Positions 23,419 to 37,952 of a DNA stretch of 64,000 bases are shown piece by piece. Position 1 is the first letter of the stretch, and each line of letters opens with the position of its first letter. The position numbers were made by a program, and so were the translations under genes. Source of the DNA: Cranoglanis bouderius. Taxonomy: Eukaryota; Chordata; Actinopteri; Siluriformes; Cranoglanididae. The stretch spans positions 9,101,074 to 9,165,073 of the forward strand of contig CM042540.1 of the NCBI GenBank assembly GCA_023630585.1, written 5' to 3'. The notes below the pieces were generated by a model. It worked only from the letters and a program-made list of their open reading frames with translations, ran no database searches and was not told where the DNA came from.

Positions 23419-25096
23419 TAAATTCTAGAGAAATAGCAGTTAAAACCTGGTTGAGGCTATTCATTTACAGTGACATCTAGTGGATGTCATTTGTAATAAC
23501 ATCAAGCCTTTAGTAAAAGTGTCATCACACAATGTTGAGTACAATTTAAAAGAAAATTTAAGATAAGGTTTTCATACATTCACTGTAACTGGTTTATTTG
23601 GACACAGGAAATGAATTAGGATGGTGCAGGGTGTTGATGCTGGCATTATTTATTTATTTATTTATGTTTAATATTCACTTTGGGAATGCACTGTAGGCCT
23701 ACATGATGAGCTGTTGTTGTAGGAAAGTATACGTATATGCAGAGAACTGCTTATTTATTTTCAACCAAAACACTTGTTAAAAATAAGCATTTATAGTTTT
23801 TGGTTTCAAATATTTTGCCAGTGTAAAAATATATCCTCTTTATCATGCTTCTATTAGCCAGGCTTCTATTAAGATGTCAAATTCATCCCTCCCTTTTGTT
23901 GAACGCTTGCCCCCAGAAAAGTAAAACAAACCTCACGTGTTGGGAGTGACAAGCAGCTGTAAATAAGCAGCAAAGCAGAAGAATATGAGAGCATGTCTAT
24001 AAAAACCGTCTTCTGTTGATACAACACGGACTAATATTCTCTGCCATTGTGTTCCTGTTTTGGAGAACTGTCTAAAGCCCATCTGCCGAGTCTCTTTTCA
24101 CACATCGTCCTCTCTATTCACCTTCTGGGTGAGCGCCATGCTGGTGCCCAGTGAATTGAATCCTCTAAAAGGAGGGGGCAGAGGGGGAGGGAAATGATTT
24201 AAATAGATCATTGTCAACTTGACAACAAAGGTGGGCAGACACACGGAGACAGTGACCACAGCAATAAATATGCAGGAGTAAATACAACGCTGGTGTTTGT
24301 GAGTGTGAATTATAAAATGTGTGGGTAAGCCTAAATAAACAATACTTTTAGTTTTAAGACTTTTATTTATATAAGGCATTTCATGAAAAAAGTCATTTGC
24401 CTGTTAGAGGAGAATGACAAACAGCAGTGATGCTCAGCAGTGGAAAGGCTCTATTACTGTATATTCATGATGAACTTACTTATGCACTGAGTAAATATTA
24501 AACGAAATGACCAATTAAAAGACATTGACCAAAGAGTTTGTCAGAAAAAAAGTAGTTACTTTAAAAAGTATTTAAAGCTCAGTTATGTGTATTTTTAAAC
24601 TGAAAAATTACTAATGATTGAATCTTCTGATATTTAAATAAAAACTAGTCAGTTTTACCGCAAGCATTTTAACTCAAGTGCATTTTTGATTGCATACATT
24701 TTAACACATTTTATTACATTTATACTTTTAACTATGTAAAAATTGTACTTTAGACTGACATTATAGTATAGATATTAATTAAGCAGGCTAAAACTATTAT
24801 GCTTCTTTTAATTAGGTAAAGGTTTCGGATTTCGCCCAACAGTTGCCAGATAATTACACTCCATCAAGTTTACTTGCTCACCAGGGGTGGACTCCAAAGT
24901 CCCCCACCCCCCACCCACCCCCTCTTCATTCCTACATAGCTCTACAGCAGAGCCCTTCGTATCACAGCCTTCTTTCCTCTGGACTTGCATCAGTTTTAAG
25001 GATGTTAAACTTCGAGTGCACAGCAGTAATCTCTCATATTTCACTTCTGAAGACTTTCACTATCTGCATAGAGAGGTAAATGGATGCACACAACCA
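23164..25096. other. Upstream region of the cadherin gene
   Basis: AT-rich, with a short (ATCT)n tract at 23391-23418. A TATAAAAA string at 23998-24005 could be a TATA box, but no transcript start can be fixed from sequence. A C-rich patch lies at 24898-24920. The bases just before 25097 should be the 5' UTR of the cadherin gene. I recognise no other gene. Confidence 0.35.
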
Positions 25097-25639
25097 ATGG
25101 CTCCTTTAGGATTGATGAGCCTCATGTTCCTTGTGCTCTCTTTGGTGAGTACATTCATCAGGTAACTTCAGTGATGTGCTCTGAATATCAGTAGTGTTGC
25201 AGCATAGTTTCGGCTGCTTTACCATTAACCCACAGTTTGGGTTTTTCAAGATTTCAGAATGATATATTTCAACTAAGTAATTTCTGGGCTGTCCTTGATT
25301 TGTTCTCATTTAGGAGTGTTACCAACTAATAAAGGACTAATAAGGGACACTATGTTTCTATTTTAAATAAAAACTAAATAATTAAATAACTCTGACATTT
25401 GTTTTGAATAATTTGTACTCCAGTAATTCTGCATTATGGCAGTGTAACTTGGAATTCATTCATTTATTTATTTATTTTTTAGCTTTGTAAAATCACAAAA
25501 TCACTTTCCATTTCCATATGATTTATAAAAGATGCCTGAATATGTTGGAATGTCTCAAAGTGCTTGTTGGTATATTATCTTTGAATCTTGATATACTTTA
25601 ATGGTTCCTTGGGAAAACAAGTGGTACTTTATTTCTATT

Positions 25640-25683
<44 letters not shown>

Positions 25684-28600
25684 AAAAAAATATTATTTAA
25701 GTTATTCATATAATTTGTCCTCCAGTAACTTTGTATTATGGTAATGCACTTTTTATTTTATTTTATTTTATTTTATTTTGTTTTATTTTATTTTATTTTA
25801 ATTTATATTTTTTAACCTTTTCAATTTACTTCCAAATTGACATTTCAAAGTTTATAAAAATATGTTGGTTAATGTCCCAGTGTACCTGCAGTTATATGAT
25901 CTTTGAATCTCTGTATACTTGCCCAGTACCTTGGGGACAACAACACACTGAGGTTGGTGAAGGATACTGCGAAGGGCAGAAAAACAAGGACTCACAAAGA
26001 AGAGACCTTAGAAATGAAGGGATAGTGTTTCTGCTTTTAGAAAAGGTCCCTCTACAAAGAGCCTTTTTCTGCACGTCTTGGGGGAACTGGTTATAAATGT
26101 CACAATATGCAGTGGTTCCCACGGTAGTAATGTCAGTTTTACAATTAACAAAATGCATTTAACCATGGCTCCAACCATTTCTTCTTGGTTCTACAGATTC
26201 TCTACACACTGGCTGTATATGGGGTGAATTGCACAATTATGTTAGAAAGTCAGGCTTCTCCCTCTAATTACTGGTTGAACATATCCATTCCTCTGAACAG
26301 AGCCAGCAATCATTTATTCTTCTCCAAGTCTGTATATTCTTTTGAAGTGAAAGAAGATACACAGCCAGGTGGGTTTAACTTGAGATTATGTTCCTTTATA
26401 CAACTGCACTGTTCTCAAATCTGATTGATCAGAACGTGCTGATTAATTTTCAGTAGTTCTGACAGTAGTGGTGGTTGTAATTCAAATCACAGGTTTATAT
26501 TAATGCTTATTCTAATATATTATTGTTTCTACTGTAACAACTTAAACACAAACTTGACTGGCAGATGCTCCACACAGACAAATTAAAAAAAGTGGTGTTG
26601 ATCTGAAGTTTTCTGTTAGGAGGCAGAATGTTTTGGAATGAGTCTCCAGTGTCAGTGCTTTGTAACAATCAGAGGTAGAGCTATAACTTTAAGTTTTGTG
26701 ACATAGGAAAATCCTTGGGACGCGGCTTTGCAGTTACTAGCTGTTTTTTTTATAGCTGCTATAACATAAATGACAACAAGAACTAACTTGTTTCTCAGAC
26801 GTTCCACAACATTATATGTAACTATAAATGGTAAAAAAAAATGACGTCGCACATTTACGATATACGTAACTATAAATGGATAAAAAATGATGCTGCACAT
26901 TATAATGAAAATAATTGTTAGTGATGGCAAATTGTTGTGGTATAAGAGGAATAAAATACTTTGGGACATGCTGTTTTAGGAAAATTAATCAACTTCAAGG
27001 TGGTAGCTGCTTTATTTATTTATTTATATATTTTTTATTCCTTTCTTAAAACCACAGCCCGTGTCTGTAACCTGGGTTACGTATAAAGTCTTATGTGTAT
27101 GTGGTGTGCAGCATTCCACAAACACAACCTATTGTTTTCCCATGAGATTGAGTGCCACCTCCTACTGAGCATGATCCTTATTAATTTAACTAATTCACCA
27201 CCAAATTCCCTCTACAACATGCAAGAAACTTGACAATATAACACTGAAACCTTTGGCATATGACATGAGATTTTTGAATTTCTACATCAGTCAAAATAAT
27301 TATGTAAAGCAAGACCATCTAAAAGGGACTCCTTCTGTGTCCTTGATCTGTCCTCTGACACAGGAACAATTGTGGGACATCTGGAAGCAGTGCATAAAGA
27401 AGGATACAGGAGCCTAATGTATTCAGTGCTGGAGGATGATGGAGATGGCCTTTTTCTTCTCAACCCGCATTCTGGAGAGTTCCTTTTATCCCGCGCTTTG
27501 GATTTTGAGGCAGAACAATTCTACATCCTAACAGCAGCAGCACAGTACAGGGATAGTCAGCTTACTAGGGTCAGGGTGTATTTCAATGTGGCTGATGTCA
27601 ATGATAACCCACCGGTATTTAAACTGAATGTCTACTCTGTCTCCCTGCAAGAAGATGCACGTATTGGCCTGTGTTTCTTCAACCTGAATGTCTCAGATGC
27701 TGATGATGGTTAGTACAAATGGTGCAGCATTGCAAATGTTGCATTCTTATTGGTTCTTATATCAAAATGATATATTTCATGGCTTTCAATGAGCTCTTTT
27801 AGTCTACTGGAGTACCACCTAGATCTTTAAAAAATAAAATAAATACAATCTGCCTTATGCAGCTGACTCACTCTGTTGTCTGTTTGCTTCACGGTGTTAA
27901 GGATCACGCATTTAGTTTGAAAGGCTTAACCCAGCTGGTATGGTGGAAGCAGTCTCATTAAGTCTTACGTCATAGATCTTTTGTAGCCTCCCACAGAAGA
28001 TGAATAGAGGAGCTGTCTCAGGGGAACTGCCTGCCTGTGCTAACAATGAAAAAACCCCTCTGCTTGCTTTGTGTGGTGTTGAGGATGGCAGACTTTACTG
28101 TAGACTCAATATAATTTTTTGGACACATGAAATGCTCATAGAGTTGAAATAAATAGACATTTTACATGGTGAAGGCTTAAACAGAGGACTCTGTCTAGCA
28201 TTCTGGGTAAAAAAAGAAAACACAAGCCAGATAATGTTACAGACATATGGAACATACATCTGTCAGCAATCTGGGAACTTATTTCTTCTAATAATTTTTT
28301 TCTCACTTTTGTCTTAATTTGCAGGAATAAATGGAGAATTTGTTATAGCTGTAATATCAGGAGACAACGAAAACATGTTTTCAGTAAACCAAATGGATAA
28401 TTTGTGTCTAAAACAAGAGTTAGACAGAGAGAAATGTGCAATGTACAGTCTTTTAATTCAGGCCAATGATTGTGCACTACCTGAAGACACACGTCTCACA
28501 AGCACTGTGCGTCTTTCTGTTTATGTTGAGGACATTAATGACAATGCTCCACTCTTCATCTCAGACAATACTGTTTCCTGTCCAGAGGATATCCCTCTTC

Positions 28601-31600
28601 AGTCTGTTGTTACAGTTATACAAGCAGTCGATGCAGACTCTGGAGCCAATGGGGATGTTCTATACAGTCTAGAGAATTTAGGAAGGAGATCATTCAGCAT
28701 CAGTCGCACAACTGGAGTCATATACCTGCAGAAACAATTGGACAGGGAGCTTGAAGAGGTAATTACGGTAACGGTAACAGTCAGAGATAAAGGATTTCCT
28801 CAGTTGTCCAGCTCTATGAACCTGACAGTGCTTGTTGAGGACATCAATGACCATGACCCAGTGTTCTCAAAGGCCTCATATAGTGTGCTTATATATGAAG
28901 ACACTCCTCGTGGAACAAGCCTGCTAACCGTTCAAGCAAATGATATTGACATTGGGCATAACGGAGAGGTACGGTATGAGATCTCTGAGAGTGGCTTTGT
29001 AGTGGACTCAGTCCTGGGTGTCATCTCAGTAATACACCAGTTGGACAGAGAGAGGAATTCTTTCTATTCTTTCATCGTTATAGCAATGGACAAGGGGGAT
29101 ATTCAAAGATCTTCAACAGCCACCATCACTATCACTCTACTGGATGTAAATGACTGTGTTCCTGTTTTCTCCCAAGAATTACTCACTTTACATGTATTAG
29201 AGAATGAGGAAGAGCCTTCACAAACCACTCATCAGGTTTCTATTCTTTTACAAATCCATGGAAATAAAACTAGCATTTAATAGTTTTAGTAATTTAGTAG
29301 AATTCACAATAACAATACCTACATAATTTATAAACACTGTATGTCTTTTCCAGATAACTGCATTTGATGAAGACCTGGGAGTAAACAGCCATTTAACATA
29401 CTTTATAGAGAATGGAAATTCAGAGTTGTTCATATTACATCCAAATGGAACATTCCAGATAATACAAAATCTTGACAGGGAGGTACAAAGTCACCACATA
29501 TTAACAATTATCGCTGTGGACTCAGGTAATAAAATATTTTATTTACACCTTGACTTACTGACTGACTTAAAATATGCCTACTGTGTTGTGTATAGTGTGC
29601 ATGCCATTATATGATTCTCATCAAAACTATAAAAAAAAAATATGGACAGTGAATGCCTACAAGACACATGAATGACTTGTTGCTTACTAGTATGAACACA
29701 GAATCAAAGGATTCTGATTTAGATTTTATGCCTTGAATCAGGTGTAAAAAATGAGTAAAATGTGAAACATGAATTAAAATGGACCTTATGGCAGTTCAGG
29801 TAAATCCTGGTCAATATGTTTTTTTCTTTTTAGGTTTCCCACCACTGACAGGAACAGGAACTATATATGTTCTTGTTGATGATGTCAATGACAATGAGCC
29901 TGTATTTGATGATGATGAATTTAGTACATTTATATCAGAAGATGACCCAATTGGAACGATATTTGCAACAATTACAGCCACAGACAAAGATATTGGTGTA
30001 AATGGACAAATAAGGTAAGTGGTTGAACTGTCTCCAAGTATGGCCTATTAAAGATCAGTGTGTATTAATGGTCCTAATAGAGGCCTGTGAAACTTTCACA
30101 TGGTGAAATTCTGACATTTCCTTCTATACTGTATATACGTAGTTATGAAAACTACAGGACTTCCTGACATAAAACGTGTTTCTCTTTTGCTTACATCTCA
30201 ACCAGAATTTAAGGATGTAGCATTTTAAATCCTGTTTACCCCCAAAAGTGAAAATTAAAAATCTTTGAAAGTGAGTGCATTTAAAGATTTAATTTCAACT
30301 GCAGCACAGGAGCATTACAGACATTTTGACAGCCAACATTTGATTACAAACAGTATTGATCACGTCACTTAATCAGTTGATTATGTTGTTTCCCTATAAC
30401 AACTTGATCAAACTATGACATTCACTATGTGAGGAAATAATTCTTAGCTAGCTTAGCTTAGTTACCTTTTTAGACATACTCACTGTTTTTACCACTTTGT
30501 TTGTTAAACTGGCTCATCATGTTAAACAGGCAACATCTCTATCATTTTGGTGAAATATATTCATGGTTTCTTATTTGGCTGTTGTAACAAAGTAGTAGAG
30601 TGAGATGAACCAAACAGCTTGGTATAAACTGGTACAAGAGCCACAGCTCATATACTTCACAATGAATGAGAGTACTGAGAGTCCTTATATAGTGTGAGTG
30701 TGGCAGTGCAGGTGATTGAGTGCAGGTGTGTGTAATCAGTAAACAGGAGAGTGTGAATGTGAGACGGTCTGGGTGTTGTAGTCTTCAGCAGCTATGTTTG
30801 TAGGCCATGCTGAATACTGGGATGTGTAGTTAGACACCGATTCCAGTGTCGACATGACAGCTGTTCACCAGAATTCAGCCACGATGACATCCGACGGGCT
30901 TTCCCAGACTTAGACATATACTGTATGTCTTAAATAAATTAACTCAAATGTATTGCAAACTGACTCCCATATTTTATTCAGGTATTCTTTTGAAGGATCC
31001 AATGCACCGTTTGCCATAAATGAAACAAATGGAGAGCTATTCAACACTGGTGCCCTGGACAGAGAGACAATGGACTCTTACAGTTTGACTATAGTTGCAC
31101 ATGACGGGAACGCCAGGAATTCTCTCTCAAGTTCGGCTACTGTACAAGTGATAGTAGGAGATGTGAATGATAACTCACCCCAGATACTCTATGGACCATA
31201 TGTGGCCAATGTTCCTACTGAGCTGGCCAAAGGTAAGAGTCACCTGTAAGAATGGGCATAGTCATGTAATCATGGTGATTATACTTAACATCTAGTTGTA
31301 AATGGATAGTTTTGGTTCTATTATAGTGATTGTAGCATGGCTAAGGGGATCTTAGGCACTCCACTTCCTTTTGTTCTGCTTTGCATTGTGCCTAAGAGCA
31401 CCCTTACCCCAGAGGAAAATCACTGAAGCATATGCCCTTGTGTGGCTTATTTCTTTATTTTTGACAATGGAAAAATGGAATTTACTGACTTTGCTGTGAT
31501 TCAGTCAGAGGTAGGTTTATTTTATTAGAAAAGCATCATATGATGACAGATATAAAACACATTTTGGGTAGTGATTGTGTACACAATAAAAATGTTTAAA

Positions 31601-34600
31601 CTATTTAATATTTGTACATTATATTCTATACATCTGATTTTTAAATCTGTATTTTATGAACACTCTTGCAGGATCAGTAGTGTGTGCAGTGATGGCCAAG
31701 GATGCAGATGAAGGAAAGAATGGACAGCTGAATTTTTCTCTATATGGACAACATGCCCATCTCTTTACTATCAGTTCTGACAGGGGAACCGTGTTCACCA
31801 TGGAGGCCCTCAAAAGAACAAGAGACATTACAGTCAATGTTCATGTACAGGATGGAGGTGCCAATCCTAAAATGGACACTACCACCTTGACTGTGCGATT
31901 TCAAAATGCTTCAGATTTTCCCAATATTGTAATGCATGTTAATCAGCATTTGCTCTCTGAGGACACACTTCATGGAACCATGGTGGCAGTAGCTACAGCA
32001 GACACACATAGATTTGGACCTATATCTTTTTATTTGGTAACTGGAAACATTGGAAACGTATTTGAGCTGCATGAGAAGACTGGTGAGATGAAGGTTAAAG
32101 GATCTTTGGATTTTGAAAGCAACAAAGATTTCCATCTTTTAGTTGAGGCTAGAGACTCAGGTGTCCCGCCATTTTCCACTTACGCTGAAATTTATTTGAA
32201 TGTCAGTGATGTGAATGATAACCCACCTCTCTTCACGAAGGAAGTGTATAGGTGCGAGGTGTTTGAGAACTTACCCGTGGGTTGGGTATGTGATGTGGTA
32301 GCTACTGATGCTGACTCTTATGCATATGGACAAGTACAATATACTATTTTGTCTGGTAACATAGATGGTGCATTTACAATAGATAAAACTCATGGCGTTC
32401 TTAGAACAAAAAGGAGTTTAGACAGAGAGAACATACCAGAGTACAAACTCATTATTAAAGCTGTAGATGAAGATGACAGTAGGTACACTTCTACTGCAGT
32501 AGTAAATATAGTTGTTCTGGACACAAATGACCATGCACCCCGTTTCTCTGAGATCTTCTTTATAGAGGTTTCTGAGGATGCATTAATTGGTTTTCCAGTG
32601 ATTCATGTAACAGCCATGGATGAAGATATTGGTGTTAATGCTATCATTTCTTATTCTATTGAAGACCAAACTGAGCAAATACCTTTCAGTATTGATAGAA
32701 ATAGTGGAACAATATTTGTGGTGGGGCCTTTGGATAGAGAGCACCAAGACCATTATATTGTGAGAGTTAATGCCAACGATTCAGCTTGGAGTATCAGTAC
32801 AGATGTCACCATAGTCATCACAGATATCAATGACAATATACCATTTTTTCATCAGTCCAGGTACTTTGTAACCATCCCTGAGCCTACAGACCAGGACATT
32901 TTCCTATTAAAAGTCACTGCTGTGGACAGGGACCTTGGACAAAATGCCCAGATTATGTACTTTATAGAACCACAAAGTGAGAAGTTCTTTGTTAACATAT
33001 CCACTGGAGAGGTTTCTACAAAACAATTGATTATTCTCAATGAACCTGAATCTCAAAGCTTTAATTTTACTGTTGTAGCTGTAGATTGTGGCAATGTACC
33101 TTTGAACAGCTCAGTCATGATAACAGTAATTTTTGTTCAGTATAATTATTTTCCACCCTCTTTTTTGCCCTTTATGCCAAATTTGTCAGTTCCTTTTACA
33201 TTGCCTATGGGAACAGAGGTTCTCCAGTTAACAGCCATAGATCCAGACTTTCCAAAAAAGAACATTAGTGTTGAGTACATCATCAGTGGAGGAAATGCAT
33301 CAAATTATTTTGAGGTGGAACATTTTACTGGGAAAGTACGTCTGAATAGAACATTCAGGCAAAGTTTCAGCACTTTCCTCAATCTTGTAGTTACAGCTAA
33401 AGACAGAGGCTTCCCTCCTCTTTCTTCCAAAATTGACATCAAGTTGGAAGTAACACAGGAAAATTTGTTCACTCCACATTTTTCAGAAAATCACATCGCA
33501 TTTTCTGTCCCTGAAAACCTCCCTTTGGGGTCGGTCATTGGGAAAATTCAGGCACAAGATCAAGATGCTGGTTTGAGTGGATTGGTGTCTTACTCAATTG
33601 AAGGTGGGAATAAGGATGGACTGTTTCATGTGGAGCACCTTTCAGGACTGATCAAGCTAGCTAAACCCCTTGACTTTGAAAAGCTAGAAATTCATCACAT
33701 TCTTATCATTGGCAAAGATGGAGCCTGGTTCTCTAAGACTGGGAGAATCGATGTCACCATAAATGTTACAGACATTAATGATAATCCACCAGTCTTCACT
33801 TTTACTGAGTACATGACTTCTGTCTCAGAAAACAGTTTAACAGGATCTTCAGTGATTCAGATCATCGCCACTGATAAAGATTCTGGAAGTAATGCACACA
33901 TAACATATTCACTAATATCAGGGCACACAGATTATTTCTCTTTGGATTCCATAAATGGCACTGTAACCACTCTGGAGATGTTTGACTTTGAGCAACACCA
34001 GAGTTTTGAACTTACTGTTAAGGCCTCTAACTTAGATAATCAAAATTTATATGATATAGCTCATGTTACCATTCAGGTGATAGATGTCAATGAATATATA
34101 CCAAGTTTCCAGAGACATCTTTACAATTTCTCTGTGCCTGAAACCATTCCTTTGCAAACAGAGATTGGAAGCGTTGTGGCTATAGATTATGACTTGGGGT
34201 TTAATGGTGAGATTCATTACTTACTTTTTGGTCAAAGTAAAAAAGCTGGTTTTGTAGTTCATGAAAGGAGTGGAAAAATATACACCTCCAAAGACATGAG
34301 AAATCGAGGACAGAATCATGCTGCTCTCCATATAATCGCTAAAAACAGAGGGAGCATTACTGGCTTCAACGTTGATGAGGCCCTTGTTTACATACATATA
34401 ATTGATGAAAACGATCCTCCAGAGTTTGGTTCTGCTCTCTACACTGTCATGGTACGTGAGGATACTTCAGTTGGGACCTCTATAGCTAAAGTAACTGCCT
34501 CAGATCAAGATGTGGTACTGAAATGGAACAGGTTCTCCTATGGCATAGAGAGTGGAAATGTTAACAACTCCTTCAGTATTGATCCTGTCAATGGAATTAT

Positions 34601-37600
34601 TGCAGTAAACAATGAGCTGGACAGAGAGTTGTGGCCTTTTTATAACCTCACAGTTATTGCTATTGATGAAGGATCACCTCCTGTAACAGGCAGCACATCT
34701 GTAGTTATTACCATTATTGACATCAATGATAATGCCCCTAGACTTACATCTACAGATGGATTTGTTAGGGAAAATCAGCCACATGGCACATTAGTGGCTA
34801 AGCTGACAGCCGCTGATGATGATCTCCCTCCAAATCAAGGTCCTTTCACATACTGGTTGATAAAGCCTGCCTTGAGAAACAGTTTTACACTCACATCTGA
34901 TGGAGTTCTCTTCACTTCAAGACCACTGGATCGTGAAGTCAGTCCTTTTTTTGATATACACATGGTAATCCAGGATGCAGGTTCTCCTCCCTTGTCCTCC
35001 ACCACCATGTTTCATGTTAAAGTTCTAGATGAAAATGACAATCCACCAGTACAAAGAATTATCAATATTTTTGTCAAATATTATGGAACCTTTTTCCATG
35101 GAGGACTGATTGGTAATGTGAGACCAGATGATCTGGATGAATTAGATCTGTTTAACTGTACTATTATAAATGGACAGATGAAGATGTTTAGTTTTCCTTT
35201 TGGGATGTGTGACTTGTGGTCCTCGCCATTTCAAGGAGAGGCGACGCACAATATCACTGTTGAAGCAAGCGATCACTTCCACCCACCAGTGAATAACAGC
35301 ATCTATGTTAATTATAAAGGCTTTACCAATTTGTCATTGGACAATTGTGTCTTGTTCTATGTATTTTTTTCCAATCTTGAGAACTTTTTGTCACTGAACT
35401 ACCTTAAGTTTGCAAAAGCTCTGGATAGCCTCTTTAATCTACAAGCATCTAAGAGTCATGTATTTGGAATGAGGATACAAGGCAATGAAACAGTTCTTCT
35501 TGCAGTAATGAAAAGTTATAATGGACTGTATCTGAACGGAATAGTGGCAAGTGGCATCTCACGCATGCATAAGAAATTACTTGAGGTACAGAGCAATGTG
35601 ACTATATCTCAAATAACCAGTGATCCTTGCTCACTCAAGCCCTGCCAAAATGGTGCCACCTGTAACAAAAATATCCACATCACTCAAGACATTGCTGTTT
35701 TGGAGAGTCCTCGTCTCATATTTGTGTCTCCCCAGTATGCAGAGGTTTTTAACTGTACATGCCCCGCTGGCTTTACTGGAACTAGATGTGAGTATGATAA
35801 AGATGAATGCTTGGAAAACCCTTGTGAAAATGGAGGCAGCTGCTTTAATAACCCTGGAGGATTTCTATGCCATTGCTCAGAGGGCTTCTCTGGACTGCGT
35901 TGTTCTATTGTTGATAATGAGTGTCAGAGAGTAGTGTGTTCAAATGGTGGGACATGCTGGAACATACAAGGAGGATTCTTCTGCGACTGCAGACCTGGAT
36001 ATGAAGGTAAATAGGACATTTGTATCTGTTTTATTTATTTATTGATTTATTTTTTAATTTATCCCAGTTTTCTCCCAATTTCATCACTTTTCTCACAATT
36101 TTCACACACTATCTCACAACAGCTACCAATTGATGAGGGTGAGGGAGTGAATAATGCTGTCCCTCCCACCCACAGTTTCACATAGTCTCCCTGTGTTCAT
36201 GTGGGTTTCCAACAAGTTCTCTGATTTCCTCCTACATCCCAAAAACATTGTCTAAGCTAAATTCCCCCTAGGTGTGAATGTTGTGTGAATGTGTATATAT
36301 GGTGCCCTGTGATGGACTGGATGGACTTCACACCCAGTATTCCCGGTAGAGACTCCAGATCCACCGCAACCCTTTCTAGAATAAAGTGGTTACTGAAGTT
36401 GAATGAATGAAATGAAAATCTTTTGAGTACAATTTCAATTAAAGGTACAAAATAATTGTGATCTTTATTTTCTATAGGACGATTTTGTGACTACATCATA
36501 GACCACTGTGCATCATCCCCTTGCCTCCATGGCCAATGCTCAAATTTTTTAACAGGGTATGCTTGTCACTGTCCATTTGGTAAGATGCATTTTTATTTCA
36601 TGTGGCATCAAAATAATATAATTAAAATAATTTTTATTGACATGCCTTTTTACTGTGTGCAATATTTTAACAGTGATATTCATTCTCAGGTGTCAGTGGA
36701 GTTAACTGTGAAGAGCATAGTTATGGCTTTGAGGAGTTGTCCTATTTGGAATTTCCCCCTTTAAATCCTAGATACAATTTTATCTCTCTGGAATTTGCAA
36801 CTGTGAAACAGAACTCTTTGCTTTTGTACAATCCGGGAGAGCTCTCAACTTCAGAGTTTCTTGCACTCGAAATTGTGGATGGAAGGCTACGCCTCTCTTT
36901 TGATCTTGGGTCAGGCGTTACAAGATTGGAGACAGCTAAACCAGTGGCTGATGGGAGCTTCCACAATCTCACTGTTAGGAGAATTGGAAATGTGGGTCAT
37001 TTATCCACACTCCAAACATGTATTACATTTATACTTGCTGTTATCATTTGGACTAATTAACCCTAAACTTACGTCCAAAAGGCTTTTGTGTCTAAGTGTG
37101 AGTGTCAAACAATAGCAAAGTGTCATCCACTGATCAATTTCTTAAATACATATCTTATATTATTATACTAATTTTTTGTGAGTTGCAGATAGCCTCTTTG
37201 GAGGTTGACAGCTGCAGTGCTGATGAGCCCAGAGATTTTTGTTTGTCACAGCATGAAGGTATTGGAACACAGAGGTAGGATATGGTATCATGCCACTTTT
37301 AGTTAGAAATTTTTGTGTCTCTAAATAACTTAAAATCCACTCAAAGGGGTGAACAGATGAAAAATTCATTATGCTAGCCAGAGGTGTGTAGAATAGCCAA
37401 TAATTTTACTCAAGTACAAGTAAAGCTACTTATAAAAATAATTAGTCAAGTAACAGTAAAAGTAATAATGTTAATAATTACTTGAGTAAGAGTAATAAAC
37501 TATCCAATAAGAAGACTACTCAAGTAACAAGTTACTAGTTACTTTGGATCTGATTCAAATGAAGGGAAAATCCTGAATCTCAGACTACACAGAGAGCTGT

Positions 37601-37902
37601 AAGTCACACCTCTCCTTGAAAGTCTGTCTGTTCTGTTTATATGATATAAAAACTGGGTTCAAGATGAAGCATCATATCCCAGTCCTGTGATGGGTACAGT
37701 AACAAAAAACCTGTCATTTTTAACACAAAATCTCACACACACCTAAAAAAAACAAACATTTCCCCAACGGTACACTGTCTTTGTTTTTACAATATGTTAA
37801 CAACACAAACTTGTCAGAATCTGGATTTAAAAAAGACAACAGAGAAAAAAAGAACAGACTATGGAAGAGCGTAGAAGAGAAAGTGTGTGTAGAGTGAGAG
37901 TG

Positions 37903-37952
<50 letters not shown>

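Noticed and set aside
27710..28320. Additional cadherin exon in intron 3
   Set aside because: Exons 3 and 4 join in phase inside one cadherin repeat, which leaves no room for another exon.
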